Assembly (NCBI GenBank): GCA_037179385.1
Contig: CM074180.1
Location: 24,657,455-24,721,454 of the forward strand
Reading direction: 5' to 3'
DNA: 64,000 nucleotides
Origin: Holothuria scabra
Lineage: Eukaryota > Echinodermata > Holothuroidea > Aspidochirotida > Holothuriidae
Notes under the pieces: model-generated
Told to the model about the DNA's origin: nothing
The model's database searches: none
Seen by the model: the letters and a program-made list of their open reading frames with translations, nothing else
Shown: piece after piece, positions 56,346-64,000 of the stretch
How the letters are laid out: each line of letters starts with the position of its first letter
How positions within the stretch are numbered: the stretch's first letter is position 1
Translations under genes and position numbers: made by a program

Positions 56346-57363
56346 CTGCAATAGGAAAACCATGAATAGTTTGTATATGAAAGTTCAGATTGTTCTGGAT
56401 TGTATCTTCATATTTTATTCCAACATTTTTATATTATGCACTATGATAAAATCATTATTGGCGATTTTGGAAAAGAAAATGAACTAATTTTTTAAGAAAA
56501 TTAAGGTTTACAGTGTTTGATAATGTTAAGAAATTACCTGATTAATATGTAGCTGTATAATTTGTTCTTTTAGTTTCTCATTTCAATTCTGATATTCTGT
56601 AAGATGGGGATATCTACAGAGCTGCCAACCTGTACTTTTTAATGCAAAGGTTGGCAGCTTTTTATATACATCTATGCAAATGTGTATATCCATTTGAAGG
56701 TAAACAACCTGTTTCAAATTGAAACAAAATAGCCTAGGTCTTGACCTAGTCATATATAACTATGGTCGCTAAAGCGCGTCATTGGGGGAAAAATGCTGCT
56801 TTGCCCCATCGTGCTGAAAATCGTTTTTCCCCTAAAAATATGCTTTTTGTAGCTAAACAATACTTTTTTCTGGGGTGACTGGTTGGCAGCTCTGTATCTA
56901 AGAAAGGTTGGCCCTGGATGTATTCAGGCAGTTACTTCATTATCAATCTTTCAGATTAATAATGTCTTTCATACTTTCCGTAGCATTATGCAGGGCCGGG
57001 GGAGGAAAGTTGTAAACAAATTTAAATTTGGTACTTCATGTTAGGTCACAAGGTCAGATATACCTGTACACTGTTTACACATTCATACATCTGTATCAAC
57101 CTACCAAGCGAATATTCATCCCCTTGCTCTACATTGCTTATGTTAAATGTCCAATGAATTCACAACTACCATGAAGTCTGAGGGGTTCACTTTATACATT
57201 CCCAATGGGTCTATTATTAGAGGGAATGGGTTGGAACATTCCTGTGCAGATAGTATAACATGTGATATGTGAGGTTGTATATGCTGTTAGCTAGGTTGCT
57301 TTCAAACAATAAACCCAAAAAGGGATCATTTAGGGGTTTTGCTAATGTCATGATGTGACATTG

Positions 57364-57624
57364 TATAGACGAATCCTGACAGATTTTGATGGTCTGATTT
57401 TCGTCGGCCATTACTGGGGTCCATCGTCTTTAATCTTTAAATTTCCTTCCTTACCTGTTCCATGGATGGTTGTTCACTGACGTGTATCATGATTTTCTCA
57501 ACTGCACTGAATATGAGGATTTGAAATTCACATAGACAATAAACGAAGATGATTAAAGACTGATGGACCCCACTAATGGCTGCCTACAGTCACTAAAAAC
57601 AAGCTCTAATCGGATTCGTCTATA
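57364..57624. mobile_element. Foldback MITE, 261 bp (TAGACGAATCC ends)
   Basis: TATAGACGAATCC and its complement form the ends. Internally, GCCATTACTGGGGTCCATC (57408) faces its near-complement GATGGACCCCACTAATGGC (57562), so almost the whole element can fold on itself. TA at both ends may be the duplicated target. A half copy lies at 41805-41905. Confidence 0.78.
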
Positions 57625-57633
57625 ACTTCAGGT

Positions 57634-57682
57634 TAGTTAGATACTTGGATGGAGTTTTACGGCCCAGTTAACTGAAGAAATC
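57634..57682 (-). mobile_element. SINE 3' tail fragment
   Basis: The reverse complement reads ACTGGGCCGTAAAACTCCAT followed by CCAAGTATCTAACTAACC, the 3' end of the SINE family. Only about 50 bp are present, immediately after the MITE at 57364-57624. Confidence 0.6.
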
Positions 57683-58179
57683 ACATAAGTTCCTCTCCAA
57701 GGTGGTGGTACTGTAATACTGCTACCATAGTTTTTGTTTTTCTCTCAGTACTGGTAGACTGGATGTTATGAAGGTTACTACAGGATATGTGGATTGTTGA
57801 TTATTCATTCATTAAACGGGTGTTTGGCATTCTGTTAGGTAGTTCTTCTTCAGTCATTTAATATTCATTCATTTTACATAGAATAAAAGTACTTACTATA
57901 AGAGCAAAAATTAATGAAGTAGATATTTTTAGAGTTCAAAAAAATACATCTACTGGATGAAAAATAATCTGAAATGGATTTTTCCTTTATTGTTTCAGGG
58001 AAGTAAAACAAATTTGTTCCTATCTGAATAAAGGATGTTTTCAAAACATTGCTATTTACATTTTTTTTAATCTTGTGTTTAATTTTTCACTATCAAATTG
58101 ATATCTCTTGCTGAAGAGCAGAGGGAAGTCAACCCTTACCTTAACGACTTAGATATTTAATATATGAGATAAGAATTAA

Positions 58180-58790
58180 TGCAATTCTCACATTTACCCC
58201 ACTTTGCATATGTTGATAGTAACTTTACTGAGTGTACATGGTCCTTCTATCGTAAATTAAAAGAAGGGTATAAGGTCATATCAAGTTTTGATATGTTAGA
58301 GGCGAACTTCTTTTAAGCATTTTGCTGAAATTTGCATTGAAATCCGATCTTTGGTTCTCAAGAGATGAGCAAGTAAAGTTGTCACATTTTCAACAAATAG
58401 TGAACTTGAAGCAAACACATATGACATCATACGCCCACATAAATGGACACTCTTTTGTTTTTCTTTAAACTTTACAGCCTATTTTCTCCTCATCAGTCCC
58501 ATATTATCAAGATGTGATTGTGATTGCATAAGTGGCATGAGAACCATTCAAACTTTGCAATCCCCATGAGGAGGTCTTATTCCTATTAACGTCAAGGTCA
58601 ACACAACAGTTTTAAAAAGAACGGGAACAAGGCATTCCTTGTCAATGTGAGGAAGTGATATAATCTCTGCTGCCCTCAGTTTTACTTTGGAACACAAATC
58701 TAGTAACTTCATTTGCTGATATCTCAAGAAAATATTAGTTCTTCTTTCACGTAAGAAAATGATTTCCCCCCTTTTAGGTGTGCCGTCAAC
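58180..58790 (-). repeat. Long interspersed repeat, copy 2 (inverted relative to 30.1-30.7 kb)
   Basis: The reverse complement matches 30085-30690 in several long blocks (for example GTTGTGTTGACCTTG, AGGGCAGCAGAG, TTCTCATGCCACTTA), with diverged stretches between. Non-coding. Confidence 0.75.
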
Positions 58791-59576
58791 GGCATGACCA
58801 GGCTCTTTGAACTGGAAGGCGTCAATCCAAAATAAAGATTGAGACCCTTTAGAAATATCACATTGATGTAAAGCCTAGAGGCACATGGGGCAGATTTCTT
58901 CCAGATTTCCGCAAGGTTTAAAATTCCGTCTGGCAGGAATCTTAAAAAAGAAGAATACCCATTTGAGTTTAAAAAATATTGGCATGGGTTTAATTACACA
59001 AAACTTCTAAGCGTGCCTGAAATCTTAACTTCATAATCCTCAAGATAGTGTCCGAAATGGTCGAATATTCTTTACAACAACATTCGCCCGAATAATAAAA
59101 AGTATGGTAGTCTTGGTAACATTTTCCTAAAAAATAAATATGATCGCGACACGTTCGTGAAATGAGCTTATGTGGCTTAAGCAACTATTCCTTAGCCTGT
59201 TTGAAATCTTGCGCAATTAACGCAAAACCGGAAATGGCCGATCATCTGAATTCTTTCAAAACTTCTCAAAAAATGTAAAAAACATATTCTTACAGTAGTA
59301 GAATTTTCATGGAAAGTTAAAATGATTACAAAGATTTTCGACAACTTCCAGTGAGCTTATGGGAGAATTTTGTTTAGCCCTACCGTCACACTGTAGTCTT
59401 GCAAAGACTGCCTGATGGTGGCGCTGAGCGTATAGCCTTTCGGACAGGATTACATTTTTGGGGCGAAAAGTATGCCCAAAACTTAAGAATCAACGGGTGT
59501 CAGTTGGTACGATGGACCGTTTTAAGGTGTGAAGTCAGCTTCAAATATCAATTAGCTTATGCTGTCCAATAGGAGT

Positions 59577-59750
59577 TAGATGAGATTTAACGACACACCA
59601 ACACGAATGTGTTATATCAACTTGATGAAAAGAACAATAAAAAATTAATATCAAGTTTGGTGTTCTTTTAGTCGCCTCTTACGACAGGCGGGAACCGTGG
59701 GCATATTACAACCCCCAGCCTACAAAGGGCGCTGTCCAATAGAAAGTAAA
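59577..59750 (+). repeat. Interspersed repeat with CGACAGGCGGGAA block, copy 2
   Basis: Same order of blocks as the copy at 56156: ATGAGATTTAACGACACACC, then GCCTCTTACGACAGGCGGGA, then GTGGGCATATTACAACCC and a GGGCGCTGTCCAATAG end. Confidence 0.65.
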
Positions 59751-60567
59751 ATTGAGACAGCTACTATCTTCCATGCGGCCTTAAAAACGGAAGCTGAGAA
59801 CGGCGCGGTAGGGAGAAAACGCAAATCGATTTGTCTGTACCATCATTCCAACAAAAAATGACGGCGTAATTAGAGAACGTTTTTTCAGAGCATGTATTGT
59901 ACTGCTTACACCCTCAATAAAAGGGGACGAGTCTCGATGCTACTAGAAAACAGAGCCGTTCGGACAAGAATGGTGCATTCGTACCCGTTTTTTCTGCAAC
60001 AACATGAAAATAGAAGGAATGTGTTTTTTTTTTATTGGTAACTAAATGTAACAACACAAAGACTTAAAAGCTCAAAAATTATAGCTGGTAATGAAAACAT
60101 GCTAAATATCACCTAAACCAGCCTTTTGCTAATTTACTCGGCTTTTTCGAGGGTTATCTGCTAACAATGGCAATCCGGGAAACTGAAAAACTTCTGTGAA
60201 TGCATCATTCTAAGATCTTAGTATATGAATTGTGTATTCCCGCAACTTGTGTTAGCCAAGCTTCTGACAAAAGACTTTAAGACCTGCAGTAGAGAACAGT
60301 TATGTTTCAACTGACGTGTGCATTCATTGTAAAATTGATAAAATAGGTAGTCGATAGCTTTATCTGATACTACGAATACAGTCCCTTGTTTCAAGTTTTG
60401 AATTTTAATGCGTTCTTTACGGGTTTTCTACCTTGTAATTAGAAAGGTATCATCTTTGTGCTGTGGTGTAGGAATACCGCAGATGCTTTAAAGTATTGCC
60501 CTGTTAGGTTTCTAAAACCAAAAACTAAGAGGCGGGTATTCAGGAGGATACTAGTTAGAGGGGTGGG

Positions 60568-60671
60568 AAATGAGAGCAAGAGAAAAGAAACGAGAAGAGA
60601 AAGGGAAGGAAGAGGAGAGAAGAAAAACAAGGAGAGGCGAGGAGAAAAGAAAAACAAGGAAAAGGGGAAGT
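60568..60671 (+). repeat. Polypurine tract, about 100 bp
   Basis: Almost uninterrupted G and A on the plus strand (a handful of C in about 104 bases), with GAGAAAAGAAAAACAAGGA repeated. Open frames here, with Arg/Glu/Lys- or Ser/Phe-rich translations, are artefacts of composition. Confidence 0.85.
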
Positions 60672-60693
60672 AAAAAAGGGAAAAATAGAAGGA

Positions 60694-61368
60694 TAAAGCC
60701 ACGGTCAAACTACAACGAATTCGGATCGGATTAGGATCCGATTTTTTTTTTAGCAAATATCTTCTCAATCTCTGATCGGAAAAAAAAAGAAATTAAAAAT
60801 TTGCCAACTTGGATAATATGACTTGTGTCAGAGGATTAAAAAAATGAAAATGTTAACTAATTAATTCGTGACGTCACATCGACAGAAAGCCTTTGTCGCA
60901 CTTTCGTAGTCTGGTAAAAGCTGTCTGTCGGTGCAATCTAAAACACATTGTTTAGGTCCAATATCGGGGACACAGTTTAACCAACCTTCTCCGGTTAAAA
61001 TTAACATTAGTAAAATTTTTATTAACAGTGATGAAATTGATGAATTATTTTGAATTGTGGTCAAATATTAACATTTTTATGCTAAATTTTAACCAGTCTT
61101 CCTCTGTTATTTTAACCAGGAAATGGTTGGTTAATCTGTAACCAAGACACAGGTTAAATCTAACTAGGGTGTTTTTAGAGTGTGTGACGCCACGAACTAC
61201 TGTAAATAGTATAAATTTCAATTTCTTAGCCCTGCGGTACAAATCATATATTTACACAAGTTGGCAAATTTTAGGTTGTTTCCAATCAGAGACGGAGAAC
61301 ATTTTCACTAAAGATAACAAAAAAATCGGATCGTAATCCGATTTCGTTATAGCGTGACCGCTGCTTTA
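60694..61368. mobile_element. TIR element, 675 bp, with ends of about 90 bp
   Basis: The left end TAAAGCCACGGTCAAACTAC and the complement of the right end TAAAGCAGCGGTCACGCTAT open long imperfect inverted repeats that include GGATTAGGATCCGATTTTTT against GGATTACGATCCGATTTTTT and CTCTGATCGGAAA against CTCTGATTGGAAA. The TA ends may include a TA target duplication. The AT-rich interior has no transposase. Confidence 0.75.
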
Positions 61369-61433
61369 GGGAACACGTTCCATTTCCGCGGAAATGACGC
61401 GTTTGATGATATAGTAGCTGGTGGTGCCTCTAG

Positions 61434-61611
61434 CACTTGAGATGGTCGGCCGAAGTCGTGCCCCTCCCGCTACAAAAGTTCTACATAGACGCGTGCCTTA
61501 TAAAGTGCGGAAAAGGTAACATTTGTCACAATTCAGGCGCGTTTGAAGAACATTTCTGCGGAGACAGGGGCGACGTTCTCAAGATTTCACCCTGTACTCA
61601 TACAGAAATCT
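61434..61611 (+). other. Candidate coding exon, unrecognised (low confidence)
   Basis: This segment is richer in GC and CpG than its surroundings. One frame gives a cysteine-rich stretch (DACLIKCGKGNICHNSGAF, then HFCGDRGD) bounded by CTCTAG before 61434 and a good donor TCT|GTAAGT at 61611/61612. A second frame gives an ATG at 61442 and a donor AAG|GTAACA at 61515/61516. The two readings exclude each other and I recognise neither. It may be a first exon with its promoter, or chance. Confidence 0.2.
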
Positions 61612-62472
61612 GTAAGTATAGCGCCTTTGGTGGCCGACGACTGTCACTTTTGGTTTGAAATGTAGTTGTACGAAATCTATTGGAACAAGTTCCTCGCTGA
61701 CCTTCAGGCATGCTGTCATAGAAACTAAACTCATGCTGAAAAATGTTTTGGTACACACGGTGTAGTAGTGGTTTCAAAATCAGTCCGTGAAAGAGTATAC
61801 AAGATATACCAAGTAAATGCTAACGATATACCGATTGCATCCTCACATGTTTTTGTTTCTTTTTGTCCAAATTTCCTTGTCTTTTCTTTCTATTTCCTTT
61901 CTTTTTCATTTTTCTTCGGGGGGGGGGGGGACTTTAACGCCACGGACACACGCTTGTAATATGTAGCATCACTGGCCAGCCATAATGACCGGAAGGTACC
62001 TAACGCGGTATACCATTACACGTCTCCCATTTATTTGGAAATTCAATTCATTCGAGACAAAGCTAACAACTTTACCCTCTAAACGAATCGAATCCTTTTA
62101 AAGTATGTTTCGATTAAGTCATATGTATGATAAGAATTATGGGTCACGTTATTTGCTGATTAGAGCTCTTATGATTGAGGTGCATGATTTTCCTTCCATG
62201 ACATAACTGTCAGGCCTTGTTTATATATAAAGGGTTAGCAGATAGTATCGCTATAGTGCTCTTCTTAACTGGTTCAACCGTTACCTCCCTTTGCAAGGAC
62301 TAGACTGTCATTAGCATGATGGCTCTCGAAAAATGAGTACCGTACTCGAGCAAAGGCTAGCTTAAACCTCTTTATGAATATATTGCTCGTTTTCGTTACC
62401 TGGAAAAGTAGCTTTTTTAAACCTTCGAGTCCCGTGGACTTTGACTAATTACTTATGTAAAAACCTTTTTAC

Positions 62473-62675
62473 CTGCATTTCTCCCAGTCACGATTTTCTT
62501 CTTTTATCAGGCTATAGACGGTAGAATAAACGGAACCGATAGCATTGTTCTTGTCTAAAAGACTCTCAGTGTTTTTTAGTAGCATTGAGAATCGTTCATT
62601 TACTTTGAGGATACTCAGTACGTTACATACAATAACAAAACGTTCTTGAAGTACACCCTCTTCTATCTTGTTGGA
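62473..62675 (-). other. Candidate coding exon, minus strand, unrecognised
   Basis: A frame without stops encodes a helix-prone segment (VIVCNVLSILKVNERFSMLL and SVYSTVYSLIKEENRDWEKC) with a plausible acceptor (CCAACAG before 62675) and donor (TGCAG|GTAAAA at 62473/62472). Codon-like composition is better than in the surrounding sequence. No family is recognised and no partner exon is found to the left in the window. The same frame stays open upstream to 62777 without an ATG. Confidence 0.3.
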
Positions 62676-62939
62676 CTGTTGGTACAGAGGATTCGATTTG
62701 TTTTTTCTCCAGCTACCGCGCCTTTCTCGGCTTCCCGAGTTACGAAATTTAGAAAGAAAGCGTACCGTACTGTACAAGCGTAAAAGAGCGCCATGTCAGT
62801 AATAAGTTGCCTCTTGATCAGGACTAAACAGTCGGCAGTGTTCCAGCACACTCTCACCAAAGAAAGTAGGATATCTCCCCTTTTTAACGCGCCCGTGAAT
62901 TTTAAGTATAAAGGTTATTGTTATCATTGATAGAAGTCA

Positions 62940-63180
62940 AGGGGTACTTACATCAATTCTGCCTCTCCTTCACACCCCATTTGGGAATTTAGAAATGCCG
63001 TCACTTGGATTAGTGTAGTTGTCTTTTCTGTTTCGTAATTGGCCCTTGAGAGTCATGTGACAATATCTGTGTCACTGAATTATGAAATTTAGTGTAGTTA
63101 CTCATTTGTTTTTATTCGATAAACAATGTTTAAGTCCTGAAATATTACGTTACAAAAGATATATAAGAATAAATAAGAAG
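62940..63180 (+). mobile_element. Decayed relative of the terminal TIR element
   Basis: Blocks ATTGGCCCTTGAGAGTCATG and TATGAAATTTAGTGTAGTTA echo ATTGGCTGTTGGGAGTCATG and TGTGAAATTTACTAGAAATA in the 63749-64000 element. Ends are not clear. Confidence 0.4.
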
Positions 63181-63748
63181 AAAACCGTGGAATCTGTTTG
63201 TGGTTTCAAATTAGATTGAGACCACTGTTTTTAACTACCTTAAAATACACCTGGTTCTAATTGGGATCAAATTAAAACTGTACCAAAAAGCATACTACAT
63301 TGCATTGATAAAACATTATCACATCAAACTTTTACCATTAAAAAAAACAGAACCACGTCTACAATAATCAGACTTAGGTATTTCAACTTCATGTCGGGTG
63401 GCTACCAATTCAAATTGTAGATTAAATTTGGTATCTTTTGAAAGTCCATTTCAGAAGTTGGAAACCGTTGACTTGCTCTTGAATAGAAAGAAAACCCACC
63501 CGAGTTTGACCCGGTCAGGAATCAAACCGCATGCCTTCCTGTTGCAATCAGAGCTTGGCAGCTAATATTAATCTGTAGTTCTAGCACTTCGTTGTTAGTT
63601 CTTTAACGGATTATTTACTATAATCAACAGACATGGAACAGGTCTGTCAAGTGAAAGAAATGTTATCTCTGTTTTAGTTACTGTTGAATGGGAATTTTGG
63701 AATATTTTCGGGTTAGCAAAATTTTTACGCAGATCCTAGCCTCTTCTT

Positions 63749-64000
63749 TAAAGGGCAGAAGCAGTCATACCAAATTGAAGTAGTGTAGTAGACTGTCCAG
63801 TTTCATGATTGGCTGTTGGGAGTCATGTGACCACATTTTTTCTCTTTAAATGTGAAATTTACTAGAAATAACTGTTTGGTTTACCTTGAATATGCAATAG
63901 TAAAGTAATAAAATGTAATGAAAGATACTTTGAAGAGAAATAAGACAAAATTGTGCTATTTAGCATTTTCTTCAAAATAAGTTTGGGGGACTGCTCTTTA
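63749..64000. mobile_element. TIR element of about 252 bp ending at the window edge
   Basis: Begins TAAAGGGCAGAAGCAGTC and ends GGGGGACTGCTCTTTA, whose complement is TAAAGAGCAGTCCCCC; one end also occurs at 2324. No coding capacity. The flank after its right end is outside the window, so a target duplication cannot be checked. Confidence 0.6.

Larger units (their letters stand above)
58791..60690. other. Intergenic stretch with one repeat copy and a polypurine tract
   Basis: No gene is recognised. The stretch 59395-59470 (GATGGTGGCGCTGAGCGTAT) resembles debris of the family seen at 18790. The repeat copy at 59577-59750 and the purine tract at 60568-60671 are listed separately. Confidence 0.35.

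Noticed and set aside
60439..60768. 109-codon minus-strand frame rich in Phe, Ser and Leu, resembling membrane segments
   Set aside because: It is the complement of the polypurine tract; low complexity explains it.

Overview
The window looks like a piece of a metazoan nuclear genome: AT-rich, intron-rich and full of transposable elements, with no sign of operons or bacterial features. Two host genes can be reconstructed exon by exon. One is the 5' part of a VTI1B-type SNARE gene on the minus strand (start codon at 6879, coding exons down to 811, continuing off the left edge). The other is a complete cytochrome P450 of the CYP46A1 (cholesterol 24-hydroxylase) type on the plus strand: 13 coding exons from 31822 to 54339 that join into 500 codons including the stop, with every splice phase compatible. 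Orthologues of both are known from vertebrates. With the CR1/L2 and Tx1/L1 LINEs and the many short DNA transposons, a marine invertebrate deuterostome, most likely an echinoderm, is my best guess; the sequence alone does not prove it.

Layout. 1-7.2 kb: VTI1B, its introns carrying a foldback with 22-bp termini, a LINE fragment, an inverted-repeat element and a short MITE. 8.4-12.5 kb: a nearly intact CR1/L2-like LINE followed directly by a 2.1-kb TIR element with further MITEs inside it. 13-20.6 kb: no recognisable gene, but an odd 0.9-kb foldback whose arms are degenerate satellite-like repeats (15.2-16.1 kb), a short Helitron/Helentron-like element (17.6 kb) and a 0.76-kb TIR element. 20.65-25.8 kb: a TE stack of a 5'-truncated Tx1/L1 LINE with a perfect 15-bp target duplication, a TIR MITE, a minus-strand CR1/L2-like LINE, and a second, different LINE arranged head-to-head with it. 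26.85-28.2 kb: a 1.34-kb hAT element with a perfect 8-bp target duplication. 28.4-31.7 kb: decayed minisatellite, a LINE remnant and two TIR elements. 31.8-54.3 kb: the P450 gene, its introns holding tRNA-headed SINEs (nearly all in gene orientation), four hAT-type MITEs, and three blocks of a ~145-bp minisatellite. 54.5-64 kb: one more hAT MITE, other repeats, two weak candidate exons near 61.5 and 62.6 kb, and a terminal TIR element ending at the window edge.

The two host genes belong to unrelated pathways (endosomal membrane fusion; sterol hydroxylation), and nothing suggests they work together. The most interesting non-gene structure is a family of Helitron/Helentron-like elements (TC start, matching subterminal repeats, 3' hairpin, CTRR end followed by T). 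The longest copy contains a higher-order minisatellite array, and units of this kind often carry a perfect DR1-type nuclear-receptor motif (AGGTCAAAGGTCA). Three such arrays lie in introns of the P450 gene. The foldback at 15.2-16.1 kb, and a pair of inverted ~0.55-kb repeats that bracket the P450 gene, are the next most notable.
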